DNA from: Chlorobium sp.
Lineage (GTDB): Bacteria > Bacteroidota > Chlorobiia > Chlorobiales > Chlorobiaceae
Length of the DNA stretch: 64,000 nucleotides
Direction: 5' to 3'
Assembly: GCA_005843825.1 (NCBI GenBank)
Contig: SZXX01000025.1
Span: forward strand, 35,702-99,701
Part shown: piece by piece, positions 54,288 to 62,880 of the stretch
Layout: the number at the start of each line of letters is the position of its first letter
Position numbering within the stretch: position 1 is the stretch's first letter
The notes under the pieces: generated by a model
Databases searched by the model: none
Seen by the model: only the letters and a program-made list of their open reading frames with translations
What the model was told of the DNA's origin: nothing
Translations under genes and position numbers: made by a program

Positions 54288-54770
54288 GTGAAGTATAATC
54301 GTATCAATATTTTAGGGCTGGGCAACGTTCTCTATGGCGACGAGGGATTCGGTGTCTCAGCACTCAACTCTCTGCAGGAAACCTCCACATTTCCCGATAC
54401 CGTTCACTTCATTGACGGAGGAACCCAGGGAATCTACCTCCTCGACTTTATCGAATCAGCCGATGCCGTCATAGTTTTTGACGCACTGATTCCCCTCGAA
54501 TACGACCGTCGAGTCTATGTCTATCGCAACGATGAACTTCCCGACTTTATACATCGCAAAATGTCGTCACATCAAATGGGGTTCAGCGAAATGCTTGGCA
54601 TAGCAAAACTCCACGGCAAAATGCCACAGCAAATTGTCATGATAGGAGCGCCCCCAAAAGATCTCGAACTGAACATCGGCCTAAGCCCTGAACTGGCCCT
54701 TCTCCTCCCCGAAGCAGTAGAACAAGGCAGATCGATCATCGAAGGTTGGCTAAACGAAGAGAATTATTAG
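54288..54770 (+). CDS. hupD: Hydrogenase maturation protease
   Basis: 160 residues from a GTG at 54288. INILGLGNVLYGDEGFGVSALNSL is the N-terminal motif of HupD/HyaD endopeptidases with the metal-binding Glu/Asp; FIDGGTQGIYLLDFIESADAVIVFDAL and SSHQMGFSEML (His) also fit. It cleaves the C-terminal extension of HupL once nickel is in place. The stop codon is the first base pair group of a GGCAGTGGG repeat. Confidence 0.93.
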   Translation: MKYNRINILGLGNVLYGDEGFGVSALNSLQETSTFPDTVHFIDGGTQGIYLLDFIESADAVIVFDALIPLEYDRRVYVYRNDELPDFIHRKMSSHQMGFSEMLGIAKLHGKMPQQIVMIGAPPKDLELNIGLSPELALLLPEAVEQGRSIIEGWLNEENY

Positions 54771-54797
54771 GCAGTGGGCAATTGGCAGTAGGCAGTT
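54770..54797. repeat. GGCAGT heptamer repeat, abutting the hupD stop
   Basis: GGCAGTGGGCAATTGGCAGTAGGCAGTT, four heptamer units. Shared with 50336, 54917, 60559 and 60663. Confidence 0.8.
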
Positions 54798-54846
54798 AAC
54801 AAAAAAAGCGGAATGACAACAACCAGTCATTCCGCCCTTTTCCCTC

Positions 54847-54905
54847 TGTCATTTCGAAACCCAGTGAGAAATCTCCCTGTTCCGTAAATGCTATAAGTCC
54901 TATTT
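54847..54905. repeat. Degenerate dispersed repeat block (TTTCGAAACCCAGTGAGAAATC and CCTATA words)
   Basis: Two other scattered repeat words lie between the heptamer blocks; the interval holds no gene. Confidence 0.45.
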
Positions 54906-54916
54906 CCCAAAACTCT

Positions 54917-54959
54917 TCACTGCCAACTGCCGACTGCCCACTGCCCACTGCCTACTGTT
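54917..54959. repeat. GGCAGT heptamer array overlapping the end of folE
   Basis: CTGCCAACTGCCGACTGCCC and further units. Read on the minus strand, the last folE codons (CAG TAG) are taken from this array. Confidence 0.8.
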
Positions 54960-55623
54960 TAATCAGCCTCAAAAACTCCCCCCTCGTCGATTGCGAGCTG
55001 ATAAATTGTCCCGACATCGCCGACGTTGTCGTTACCGAGTTAAGCTTTTCAACACCACGCATCACCATGCACATATGACGGGCCTCAATCACCACACCCA
55101 CCCCTTTCGGACTCAGTACATTCTGAATGGCATCCCTGATCTGCTGCGTAAGCCGTTCCTGAACCTGCAGGCGTCGGGCAAAAACCTCAACAACCCGGGC
55201 AAGTTTTGAAAGGCCTACAATTTTGCCGTCAGGAATATAAGCCACATGCGCCTTGCCAAAAAAAGGAAGCATGTGATGCTCGCACATAGAAAAAATATCG
55301 ATATCCTTTACCAGCACCATTTCATCATAGCTCTCCGTAAAGAGCGCATTTTTCAGAAGTTCTTCAGGATCCTGCCGGTACCCTTTTGTGAGAAATCGAA
55401 GTGACTTGGCCACCCGTTCAGGAGTTTTCAGCAACCCTTCCCGCCCGGGGTCTTCACCAATTCCTTCAAGCATTGCCGATACCGCATCAGACAGTCCCCC
55501 GATAATCAGATGATCGTTTTCCGGTATATCAACAAGGCAATCATCATCATCGCAACAGTTGCCCAATCCCGAAGGTAATAAGTTATTCTCCGAGATAGCT
55601 GACGGAATTTTTTCCTGTTTCAT
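54952..55623 (-). CDS. folE: GTP cyclohydrolase I
   Basis: 223 residues from ATG 55623; other in-frame ATGs at 55638 and 55683 lie deeper in queD. Catalytic and zinc residues: [18 protein letters not shown], and [11 protein letters not shown] near the C-terminus. [22 protein letters not shown] is the family's N-terminal block. It makes 7,8-dihydroneopterin triphosphate from GTP, for folate and for the preQ0 pathway. Overlap with queD and shared direction favour the latter link. The final Gln and stop codon come from a heptamer repeat, so the original C-terminus may be lost. Confidence 0.92.
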   Translation of the reverse strand: MKQEKIPSAISENNLLPSGLGNCCDDDDCLVDIPENDHLIIGGLSDAVSAMLEGIGEDPGREGLLKTPERVAKSLRFLTKGYRQDPEELLKNALFTESYDEMVLVKDIDIFSMCEHHMLPFFGKAHVAYIPDGKIVGLSKLARVVEVFARRLQVQERLTQQIRDAIQNVLSPKGVGVVIEARHMCMVMRGVEKLNSVTTTSAMSGQFISSQSTRGEFLRLIKQ

Positions 55624-56032
55624 GTATTTTGACTTCATGGAGAGCAAGCTCCCGGTTATGTATGTTAGGCAGTCGTTGTTCAAGTATATCCCATATCAGC
55701 ACACAGAGCACTTCCGTTGTGGGCACGCACTCCTGCAGTTCCCTGACGTCATGATTCAGATGCTTGTGATCGAACCGGTTGATTATCTCCTCTTCAAGAA
55801 TAGCGTTAAGCTCCTTCAGGTCAAACAGAAAACCCGTTTCCCGATCAACTATACCCGAAAGAGTAATTTCAAGCAGATAATTATGCCCGTGCCCATACTC
55901 GTTACTGCACTTTCCATAAATTGCAGCGTTTTCATCGCCCGACAACTCTGGATTGAAAAGACGATGAGCGGCGTTGAACTCTATTTTCCTTGAAACATAT
56001 ATTTTCCTTGGTCTCTCTAAAAGGTCATTCAT
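55583..56032 (-). CDS. queD: 6-carboxytetrahydropterin synthase (QueD/PTPS family)
   Basis: 149 residues. Zinc ligands are in [10 protein letters not shown] and [11 protein letters not shown]; catalytic Cys in [12 protein letters not shown]; then [24 protein letters not shown] and [11 protein letters not shown]. It converts dihydroneopterin triphosphate into 6-carboxytetrahydropterin, an early step to preQ0 and queuosine. It is upstream of and overlaps folE. Tgt, the enzyme using the end product, is at 17110. Confidence 0.93.
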   Translation of the reverse strand: MNDLLERPRKIYVSRKIEFNAAHRLFNPELSGDENAAIYGKCSNEYGHGHNYLLEITLSGIVDRETGFLFDLKELNAILEEEIINRFDHKHLNHDVRELQECVPTTEVLCVLIWDILEQRLPNIHNRELALHEVKIHETGKNSVSYLGE

Positions 56033-56288
56033 AAAGAGTGTTTAAATCTGTTTTTGCGGGCCCTCTCTCCACAAGTACCGGCATGCACTCCTAAGAATAG
56101 TTTCCTTGTGCCGTAATGTACTCTTTTCGGTTTATTTTTCATTTCGTTCAACTAACCGGTGCAGTTGTTTATAAGTTTCATCAAAAAGCACAATTACAGA
56201 TGTTGATTCTTCAAAAAAAACAGCTATAATTTCTCATGACCGTCTGATTATAGGTATTGTTTTCATAATTATTCTTTCTGAATTCTTC

Positions 56289-56708
56289 ATGCATACAACT
56301 GTTACTTTTCACAAAAAATTGCCTCTTTTCGGCAGAAATGATCAGGGTCTTATAACCTTGTTCGATGCTTCATCCGAGCTCCTTGGTCCGGGCGGCTCTG
56401 CTGCCTCTCCTATGGATGTCGTGCTTGAATCCCTTGCGGGCTGTTCCATGATGGATATCATCAGCATTCTGAAAAAAATGAGAAAAGAGCTGATTACCCT
56501 TGAGGTTGATCTCGAAGCCCAGAGGGCTGAAGAACACCCGAAAGTTTTTACCGCCATACAGATAAAGTACCGCCTCAGCAGTCCCGATTGCAAACCTGCC
56601 GATCTTAAAAAAGCCGTTCGTCTTTCTATGGAAACCTACTGCAGTGTTGCCGCCATGATCAGGGCATCGGGATGTGTTATAACCTGGTCAACAGAACTTG
56701 TGCCTTAA
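56289..56708 (+). CDS. OsmC/Ohr-family protein
   Basis: 139 residues. LESLAGCSMMDIISILKKMR contains the first redox Cys and METYCSVAAMI the second, as in OsmC-like peroxide-reducing proteins. It opens with VTFHKKLPLFGRNDQG, the beta-strand lead. Likely an organic peroxide defence protein. Its end overlaps the DedA gene tail to tail by four bases. The 250-base spacer before it (56033-56288) shows nothing distinct. Confidence 0.88.
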   Translation: MHTTVTFHKKLPLFGRNDQGLITLFDASSELLGPGGSAASPMDVVLESLAGCSMMDIISILKKMRKELITLEVDLEAQRAEEHPKVFTAIQIKYRLSSPDCKPADLKKAVRLSMETYCSVAAMIRASGCVITWSTELVP

Positions 56709-57295
56709 CCCTTTCGCTCCTGCTTTTTCATGAATAACCCAAGCGCTATTCCTATAACGAGCAGGAGCACATAAATCATCAGGTGTCCTATCAGTTCAAA
56801 CTCCTGGATGATTCCCTTAATCTGGCTGTGAAAAAAATATCCGGCAAGCAGATAGAGAGAGGTGTAGAGAGCAACAGCCAGGAGGTCAAAAAGAATGAAG
56901 ACTCTCCAAGGCGTGCGGACTGACCCGGCAACAATCGGTGCAAAAAAACGGATGCTTGGCACAAAGGTCATAATGAGCAGCGTAAAACCTGCCTTGGAAC
57001 GCATTTTCCCGGAATACCGCTCAATTAAAGGGGTTGCTTTTTTGGTTGTAAATCTTGCCATCAAGCGATTTCCGCCCCTGCTGAGCCAGAAGGTGGCATT
57101 GTCGCCAACCAGAAAGGCCGTGATGGCGACAAGTATGGTCAAAGCGGGATCAAGAGTGCCGAAATAGGCCGTGTAGCCGACCATGATAAGAATGATCTCT
57201 TCAGGCAGGGGAATCAATACATCCAGAAGCGCCAGCATAAGAAAAATGCCGAAATAAGAGAGATGCGCGAGATAAGGCATGATCTCTGTAGGCAT
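56705..57295 (-). CDS. DedA-family (SNARE-associated) membrane protein
   Basis: 196 residues with four to five membrane segments. LLDVLIPLPEEIILIMVGYTAYFG, FLVGDNATFWLSRGGNR and LLIMTFVPSIRFFAPIVAGSVRTPWRVF are the DedA motifs (E/D in the first and the FxRxxP-like loop in the third, here FVPSIR). The family is implicated in lipid flipping and proton balance. Confidence 0.88.
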   Translation of the reverse strand: MPTEIMPYLAHLSYFGIFLMLALLDVLIPLPEEIILIMVGYTAYFGTLDPALTILVAITAFLVGDNATFWLSRGGNRLMARFTTKKATPLIERYSGKMRSKAGFTLLIMTFVPSIRFFAPIVAGSVRTPWRVFILFDLLAVALYTSLYLLAGYFFHSQIKGIIQEFELIGHLMIYVLLLVIGIALGLFMKKQERKG

Positions 57296-57327
57296 AATCC
57301 TGTATTTTATGCAGCAATGAGTGCTGG

Positions 57328-57900
57328 TTACTTTTGCAGTTCGCGGATTTTGTCGATAACCTCTTTATAGGTGTTTTCAGCAAGATCGGTTCCATATTCT
57401 GGCAGGGTCACATGCTTTGCAACTATTTCCAGAACGTGTCGATTCAGATGCTGTGCGATTTCAAGCATACGCGATTGATGGTGCTCAAGTTCATAATGGA
57501 TAAACTTTTCAACGTGATTCTTTTTCATTTTCTCTAGAATACGCGCCATCATATCAGCATCTATATGCTTTGAAACCTCACTGAAGTATACAAGGGGTAA
57601 GTCGTTGGCATATCCTGTAGCCTGATCAACACCCATTTTCCTGCAAACCCCTGCGGCAATCTGCGGGCGGATATACTCCACCATCAGCGGAATCACCATA
57701 AAATGAGGGATATACTTGACAATCATGCTTATGGCACTGTAGAGATCTTCAAAACCTTCGGTTTTATGGCTTACCAGAGTGCTTGCCCATGAAGCTACCT
57801 GCTGCTGCTGGAGGGCAGGAAGCTGGTGAAGTACATCAGGAACGGGGATATTGGTCCAGGCCAGCAACTGCTCCAGGTCATGTATTTGCGTTTCACTCAT
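57328..57900 (-). CDS. Hypothetical helical protein
   Basis: 190 residues, predicted mostly helical with no signal peptide. Features: LLAWTNIPVPDVLHQLPALQQQQVASW, and a His-rich helix YELEHHQSRMLEIAQHLNRHVLEI. The pattern of short repeated helices ('xxAxxLPxxxxxxVAxxA') faintly recalls the MgtE N-domain or other layered helical repeats, but I do not recognise the family. It lies 32 bases upstream of dedA on the same strand and may be cotranscribed. Confidence 0.6.
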   Translation of the reverse strand: MSETQIHDLEQLLAWTNIPVPDVLHQLPALQQQQVASWASTLVSHKTEGFEDLYSAISMIVKYIPHFMVIPLMVEYIRPQIAAGVCRKMGVDQATGYANDLPLVYFSEVSKHIDADMMARILEKMKKNHVEKFIHYELEHHQSRMLEIAQHLNRHVLEIVAKHVTLPEYGTDLAENTYKEVIDKIRELQK

Positions 57901-58063
57901 GCGAATTATTTCTGCAGGGTTTTATGTAACTCCAGGGTTCAGGATAATCGATCCGTAGTTTATCAAAAAAATAGTGAACATAAAACCACAGGGAATATAA
58001 AATCCGTATTTTTCAAGACAAGGCAATAAAGTTCGAACCTTAATCGAAGACTGATTTCAAAAA

Positions 58064-58522
58064 ATGAACAAAACCGCCGCACTTTCTCACCTGAAATCCA
58101 TTCCGGCGCCCCTTCTTATCGACGGTGGATACTCCAGGTCTGGTCATACGTTTTATATTGCCACCGAGGCAGGCCTCATCACCATCGATTTCCATGTCTA
58201 TGATCCAATCATCGGCCCTATAGAGTACAATGAAGCTGAGTATCAGGAAATAAAAGAAATAGCCGGAGAGAGCGGTACCATAGAAGAAAACAGCGATCTT
58301 GCCCCCGACGAACAGCTCTTTCTCTTTAACAATGCCAAGCCCGGCGTGCAATACTGGGCCTTCCAGCCACGCGACAATGCACCACTCGAAGCCTACACCT
58401 TCTCCTCAGATAAAACGGTAATTGAGCAGAAACTCCTTGACGAATGGAGAAACGGAGAAACGGAGTCGTGGGATACTATGGACGAGGCATCACTGATAAC
58501 GTGGGCAGGAAAGATGGTATAA
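58064..58522 (+). CDS. Hypothetical acidic protein
   Basis: 152 residues, acidic, no signal peptide. It contains LLIDGGYSRSGHTFYIATEAGLITIDFHVYDP, then a Glu/Asp-rich middle and WAFQPRDNAPLEAYTFSSDK. No family recognised. Diverges from the helical protein gene at 57900. Confidence 0.6.
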   Translation: MNKTAALSHLKSIPAPLLIDGGYSRSGHTFYIATEAGLITIDFHVYDPIIGPIEYNEAEYQEIKEIAGESGTIEENSDLAPDEQLFLFNNAKPGVQYWAFQPRDNAPLEAYTFSSDKTVIEQKLLDEWRNGETESWDTMDEASLITWAGKMV

Positions 58523-58524
58523 AA

Positions 58525-58547
58525 GGGCTGGCACCACTCACCAGCCC
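58525..58547. terminator. Hairpin between convergent genes
   Basis: GGGCTGG-N9-CCAGCCC. On the minus strand the stem is followed by TTTTATACC, so it can terminate the small secreted protein gene (58565-58810); on the plus strand it follows the acidic protein gene by two bases. Confidence 0.65.
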
Positions 58548-58564
58548 ACACACACTTCATCTTC

Positions 58565-58810
58565 TTACTTTTTTTTGTTTTCCCACTTGATCTGGGTCGA
58601 AGTCTTGCTTGCTGCTGGATTTTTAATCTGGGGGGACACCTTTGTAGGAGCAGCAGCTTTTACCTTTGCCGGCTGTTTAACAGAATCAGCCTTAACCTTT
58701 TTAGCCGTTTCAACGCCCGCGTGAGCATCCTCATAGGCAACACCCAGCGAAGCCCCGAGAGATGCCACGGCAGCAGCAAGGGCAAAGGCTTGTTTTGTTT
58801 TTTTGTTCAT
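58565..58810 (-). CDS. Small secreted or periplasmic Ala/Lys-rich protein
   Basis: 81 residues from ATG 58810, favoured by AAAAGGAGAAC upstream and a clear signal peptide (MNKKTKQAFALAAAVASLGA...AHA). The mature part is Lys/Ala/Pro-rich and of low complexity (ETAKKVKADSVKQPAKVKAAAPTK), ending KWENKKK. Function unknown; such basic short tails may bind cell wall or nucleic acid. It follows the YkgJ-family gene by 14 bases. Confidence 0.65.
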   Translation of the reverse strand: MNKKTKQAFALAAAVASLGASLGVAYEDAHAGVETAKKVKADSVKQPAKVKAAAPTKVSPQIKNPAASKTSTQIKWENKKK

Positions 58811-58824
58811 GGATTGTTCTCCTT

Positions 58825-59502
58825 TTATGGTTGGTTTATCCACAGACGCAGTGCATCAATATGCACATGCATTTTATCTTCCACCTTATCGGGAAAAATT
58901 ATTTTATTCTCCTGACAATATTTCCTGACAGCAGCATCCATATCCATCCACTCAGCATACTCAACAAGAGCGTTTTCTTTCTCTACGGAAACATCTGCAG
59001 CATCCCTTATCTCCATCTTCGCTGACATGCAGTCCATGATCTCCATCATTTCCCAGAGGAGAGTCAGATAGCCGTCCGCCGCAAGCATATAAGCAGTGGC
59101 GCCCTGATCCTCAAGAAAATCCTCAATCGTTGCAGTTCTGCCGTACCTTCCGTTGCATGCCGCTTCGGGTTGTAATTCCAGAAACCACTCATCCCCCATC
59201 TCGTTAACCTGCCTTCCAATGGGGTAAAGCCTGCACACAAGCGGCCGGTCCTTATGAACGCCGCATCCTTTATGGTCGAGAAAAACGCAGATGCCGTTGT
59301 CATTAAATTTCAGGTACGCCCCCTGTTCCAGCGTATAGCGGGCAATAAATTCCGTTGTCGAAATACCAAGATTCCCGGCAAGCCGTGCAATCTCATAAGG
59401 GTTAACCTGGATTTTTTTTTCTCGACAGCACTGCAGGCACCGCATACATGAAAAGCTGAACGGATCCCTACGGCCAAGATGTGTGCGGAGTATTGGTATC
59501 AC
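58825..59502 (-). CDS. YkgJ-family cysteine-cluster protein
   Basis: 225 residues. The metal-binding Cys cluster is CMRCLQCCREKK followed by ICVFLDHKGCGVHKDRPLVCRLYP, together the CxxCxxCC...C...C pattern of this family, presumed to bind iron or zinc. The C-terminal half (WEMMEIMDCMSAKMEIRD) is helical. Cofactor and reaction are not known. Confidence 0.85.
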   Translation of the reverse strand: MIPILRTHLGRRDPFSFSCMRCLQCCREKKIQVNPYEIARLAGNLGISTTEFIARYTLEQGAYLKFNDNGICVFLDHKGCGVHKDRPLVCRLYPIGRQVNEMGDEWFLELQPEAACNGRYGRTATIEDFLEDQGATAYMLAADGYLTLLWEMMEIMDCMSAKMEIRDAADVSVEKENALVEYAEWMDMDAAVRKYCQENKIIFPDKVEDKMHVHIDALRLWINQP

Positions 59503-59638
59503 AGCAACTGTTCATTCCGTCAACAAATAAAAGAGCCAATTTTCACTATACCGGAATTTACGCTGATTTTATAGATTATACACACCATGCGCTCTTTTTT
59601 AGCTTCTCTCACTCCCTGTTTTCCTAAGGGCATCTTCC

Positions 59639-59670
59639 TATACGTCCTATAAGACCTATAGGTCCTATTT
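59639..59670. repeat. CCTATA-type dispersed repeat
   Basis: TACGTCCTATAAGACCTATAG and one further unit. Confidence 0.65.
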
Positions 59671-59681
59671 CTCCAGAAAAA

Positions 59682-59722
59682 GCGAAGGCCAGGCATTTGA
59701 GTGCCTGGCCTTCGCTTTTATT
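59682..59722. terminator. Bidirectional intrinsic terminator
   Basis: GCGAAGGCCAGGCA-N6-TGCCTGGCCTTCGC, a perfect 14-bp stem, followed by TTTTATT on the plus strand and TTTTTCTGG on the minus strand. It lies 22 bases beyond the stop of the gene at 59744-60340 (minus) and would end it. Confidence 0.85.
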
Positions 59723-59743
59723 AGTCTCAATATGAAACCTCAA

Positions 59744-60340
59744 TTAGTTGAACTTTCCTTTTGAGATCAGGTAAATACATCTGTTATCGTTGATGCTGTC
59801 GATAATAAAGACCTTAAAGGTGTCAGGCAGCCTCACAGATATTGATTTCTGGTCACGCATGATGTAAACTGGTCTTCCCCAGTCATCTTTTTGAGGCGGG
59901 ATTTGTGTTTCCTGGCGGGTGACATAGGTTCCATGCTTCGTTTTTACAACATCTTTTCTGACTTCATACCCTGGAGCCGGTTCACTGTAATAATTCCCTT
60001 TTGAGCGAAAAAGCATATTTCCTGCTTCATCCGTTATAAGGTATGTCCAGTTTGGCCCGTTCGCCATTCTCCATTCATTGCCGAGCAGTTCAAGTTGGAG
60101 TACGCCGCCCTTTGGAACCGATGCAAGTAATTCTGCCTCTTTTCTGTGAGAGAGCCCCTCATTTCTTGCCTCATCCTGGGCATCGGCATAACATTGATCA
60201 TAAGAGATATACTTGAAGCTTTTAACCCTTGCATGATCTTCAATGGTTTCCACTTTGTATTCAAAAGGATCGCTTTGCCCCATCGCCACACGAGCTCCTA
60301 TCACCATTAGAAGCGCAATAAAGAGTACTTTGAGTTTCAT
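59744..60340 (-). CDS. Hypothetical exported protein
   Basis: 198 residues with a Sec signal peptide (MKLKVLFIALLMVIGARVAMG). The mature protein has no membrane segment; it contains QCYADAQDEARNEGLSHRKEAELL, GNEWRMANGPNWTYLITDEAG and a C-terminal DTFKVFIIDSINDNRCIYLI. No family recognised. It is monocistronic with its own terminator. Confidence 0.65.
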   Translation of the reverse strand: MKLKVLFIALLMVIGARVAMGQSDPFEYKVETIEDHARVKSFKYISYDQCYADAQDEARNEGLSHRKEAELLASVPKGGVLQLELLGNEWRMANGPNWTYLITDEAGNMLFRSKGNYYSEPAPGYEVRKDVVKTKHGTYVTRQETQIPPQKDDWGRPVYIMRDQKSISVRLPDTFKVFIIDSINDNRCIYLISKGKFN

Positions 60341-60497
60341 CGTTCATGTTGTTTTAAATTTATAAAACCAAGGGCAGTAAGGTACATAATGCCATGAAAT
60401 TTTGCTACAGCAACTTACAGCTAAATCTAATTGTCTGTGCTATGTTGGTTGGGGTGATTGGTACGTGAAGAGTTAATCGTCGAAAGTTGTTGGCCCC

Positions 60498-60529
60498 TGT
60501 AGGTTGGGGTGATTCCTGAACCCCAACAA
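60498..60529. repeat. 32-bp palindromic dispersed repeat, copy 3
   Basis: Identical to 5091-5122 and 33915-33946. A partial relative, GGTTGGGGTGATTGGT, is at 60448-60463. Confidence 0.85.
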
Positions 60530-60558
60530 TAACTAAAGTCGTCCCGAGAGAATGGAAA

Positions 60559-60583
60559 AGTAGGCAGTAGGCAGTTGGCAAGG
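60559..60583. repeat. GGCAGT heptamer repeat
   Basis: GTAGGCAGTAGGCAGTTGGC, three units, between the 32-bp palindrome and the longer heptamer array. Confidence 0.7.
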
Positions 60584-60662
60584 GGAGGAAATGAATAGGG
60601 AAACGGATGACACATTTTCTAATTCCGCTTTTTCTGCCCAACTGCGAACTGTTCTCATTCTT

Positions 60663-60697
60663 CAACTGCCAACTGCCAACTGCCAACTGCCAACTGT
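60663..60697. repeat. Tandem CAACTGC heptamer array
   Basis: Five perfect tandem copies of the heptamer CAACTGC (CAACTGCCAACTGCCAACTG...). This is the cleanest array in the window and fixes the unit as seven bases. Confidence 0.85.
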
Positions 60698-60699
60698 TT

Positions 60700-60872
60700 G
60701 ATGGGCTGCTCTATACTATTTGATAAAGTTTCACTCTTACCCTGTGGAGTAGTATATTGCGACGCTGAACCAGAGCGAACGGAATCCACCCCGTATACCG
60801 CAGATGCATTGAATGAAAATGGGGCGTGTGTATAGTCAGCAATTGATCGCCCGGATTTTAGCCGGGTTTTTT
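60700..60872 (+). ncRNA. Possible small RNA ending in an intrinsic terminator
   Basis: The 618-base gap 60341-60958 contains repeats and then about 170 bases that are not repeats and end in CCCGG-ATTTTAG-CCGGG-TTTTTT (60850-60872, plus strand). No plus-strand gene ends there, so the terminator must close an RNA that begins inside the gap. A minus-strand frame exists across it, but I judge it noncoding. Weak: structure not computed and no family recognised. Confidence 0.3.
60850..60872 (+). terminator. Intrinsic terminator in the gap before the ABC-F gene
   Basis: CCCGG-N7-CCGGG followed by six Ts, 87 bases before the ABC-F start. Confidence 0.7.
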
Positions 60873-60958
60873 GTTGTGTTTTTATTGCGTAACGTCGGAA
60901 TATCGACATCGATAAAGCTTTTATATAATATCAGAGAGGATAAGGAAGAGGGAAAGGT

Positions 60959-62851
60959 ATGATACTGTTGACGGTAGAAGGATTAGAGAAAAAATATGGT
61001 TTGAAGCACTTGTTCGAGGATGTCTCGTTCGGTATCGATGACCGCGACAAGATTGGTATTATCGGCGCGAACGGCAGCGGTAAGAGTACGCTTTTAAAAA
61101 TCCTTGCAGGGGTTGAGACTCCTGACAAGGGTAAAGTTATGGTGGCAAACCAGAGGACGATTGCCTATCTGCCCCAGGACTCACCATTCGACGCGGAGGA
61201 TACGGTACTTCAGGCTATCCTGAAGTCAAGCGGCAAGGTCATGGATCTTATCTATGAATATGAGGTGGTCTGCAAGGAGCTTGAAACGAAGCATACCGAG
61301 GATCCGTCGCTGATTGACCGGATGAGCCAGCTTGCTCATGAACTGGATGTCTGCGGTGCCTGGGAGCTTGAGTCAAATGCCAAGACGGTGCTCGGCAAAC
61401 TCGGGCTCTATGATCTTACGGCAATCATGGGAACCCTTTCCGGTGGTCAGCGCAAGCGGGTTGCCTTGGCTCATGCGCTTGTCGTACCGAGCGACGGTCT
61501 GATTCTCGATGAACCAACAAACCATCTCGATGCTGACAGCGTTGAGTGGCTCGAGAATTATATCAGGCGCTATCAGGGTGCTGTGCTTCTGATCACACAC
61601 GACCGTTATTTTCTTGACAGGGTAGCCACACGGATGATAGAGATGGATGGCAGAACAGCGGTTACCTATACCGGTGGATACTCAAGCTATCTCGTACAGA
61701 AAGCCGAACAGGAAGAGCAGGCAATAAGGGATGACCGCAAGCGTTCTGCCCTTGTCCGTCAGGAGCTTGACTGGATGAGAGGTGGATGCAAGGCTCGAAC
61801 TACCAAACAGAAAGCCCGTATGCTCCGAGCCGAAAGTCTGGTGTACGCTCCTAAAAAGGAGAAGGCGAAAGAGCTTGAAATCGGCTTTGGTGCAGGTCGG
61901 CTGGGCGATAAAATCATGGAGTTTCACCAGGTTTCGAAGTCCTACGACGACAAGCTGCTGCTCCAGTCATTCGAATACCACCTGCAGAAAGGAGATCGCA
62001 TTGGTATTATCGGACCGAACGGTTCAGGAAAAACCACCCTTTTTGATATGATTACTGGGCGAGTCCAGCCCGATAGCGGCCATATCGAACTTGGCAAGAC
62101 TGTGAAAATTGGTTACTACGATCAGCAGAGCAGGGGACTTGACGACTCTAAACGGGTGATCGAATATATTCAGGAGCATGCAGAGCAGATAAAGACGAAG
62201 GACGGCATGGTCTTTTCTGCATCGAAAATGCTTGAGCGCTTTCTCTTTGCACCTTCAACCCAGTACAGCTATATAAAGACTCTTTCTGGAGGAGAACGCC
62301 GGAGGCTTTATCTGTTAAAGCAGCTTATTGATTCTCCCAATGTGCTCTTGCTTGATGAGCCTACCAACGATCTTGATATCCCGACACTCAGGGTGCTTGA
62401 AGACTATCTCGATACCTATACTGGCTGCCTCATCGTGGTCAGTCACGATCGTTATTTTCTTGACCGTACCGTCGAGTATATTTTTGCTTTTGAAGAGAAC
62501 GGCCTTATTCGCCGCTACCCTGGCAACTACTCTGTCTATCTTGAACTTAAGGCTTCTGAAAGCGGCAAGAATGAAAAAAAGCCGGTAAAAAAAGCTTCGG
62601 AGGCACCAAAACCGGCGGTAGCTCCTTCGTTAAAGCCTTCTAGCCTTACCAGTAAAGAGAAGCGTGAACTGGAGCTGCTTGAGCGGACAATTCAAGAAGC
62701 TGAAAGCCGTCAGTCAGAAATAGCGGGACGTCTTGCATCGGCCGGGAGTGATTTTGAGCTGCAGCAGAAACTTGGATCAGAGCTTCAAGGCCTTCAGCAG
62801 CAGCTTGATAAAGAGATGGCCCGATGGACTAAACTTGCAGAGCAGGCGTAA
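60959..62851 (+). CDS. uup: ABC-F family ATPase (Uup type)
   Basis: 630 residues with two ABC domains in tandem. First: GANGSGKST, LSGGQRKR, LILDEPTNHLD. Second: GPNGSGKTT, LSGGERRRLY, VLLLDEPTNDLD. The C-terminal ~80 residues are a coiled coil (SSLTSKEKRELELLERTIQEAESR), preceded by a Lys/Pro/Ala-rich linker, as in Uup. No membrane domain. ABC-F proteins act on the ribosome or on DNA transposition intermediates. The linker ARTTKQKARMLRAE between domains is the family's P-site tRNA-interaction motif region. Confidence 0.93.
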   Translation: MILLTVEGLEKKYGLKHLFEDVSFGIDDRDKIGIIGANGSGKSTLLKILAGVETPDKGKVMVANQRTIAYLPQDSPFDAEDTVLQAILKSSGKVMDLIYEYEVVCKELETKHTEDPSLIDRMSQLAHELDVCGAWELESNAKTVLGKLGLYDLTAIMGTLSGGQRKRVALAHALVVPSDGLILDEPTNHLDADSVEWLENYIRRYQGAVLLITHDRYFLDRVATRMIEMDGRTAVTYTGGYSSYLVQKAEQEEQAIRDDRKRSALVRQELDWMRGGCKARTTKQKARMLRAESLVYAPKKEKAKELEIGFGAGRLGDKIMEFHQVSKSYDDKLLLQSFEYHLQKGDRIGIIGPNGSGKTTLFDMITGRVQPDSGHIELGKTVKIGYYDQQSRGLDDSKRVIEYIQEHAEQIKTKDGMVFSASKMLERFLFAPSTQYSYIKTLSGGERRRLYLLKQLIDSPNVLLLDEPTNDLDIPTLRVLEDYLDTYTGCLIVVSHDRYFLDRTVEYIFAFEENGLIRRYPGNYSVYLELKASESGKNEKKPVKKASEAPKPAVAPSLKPSSLTSKEKRELELLERTIQEAESRQSEIAGRLASAGSDFELQQKLGSELQGLQQQLDKEMARWTKLAEQA

Positions 62852-62880
62852 GGGCCTGCCGGTAATAATACTCTTCTGCC

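Noticed and set aside
60663..60697. CRISPR array
   Set aside because: Seven-base tandem units without spacers are a simple tandem repeat, not a CRISPR.
60655..60909. 84-residue minus-strand frame across the repeats and terminator
   Set aside because: Its C-terminal part is translated heptamer repeat and it crosses a plus-strand terminator; no start signal or family resemblance.
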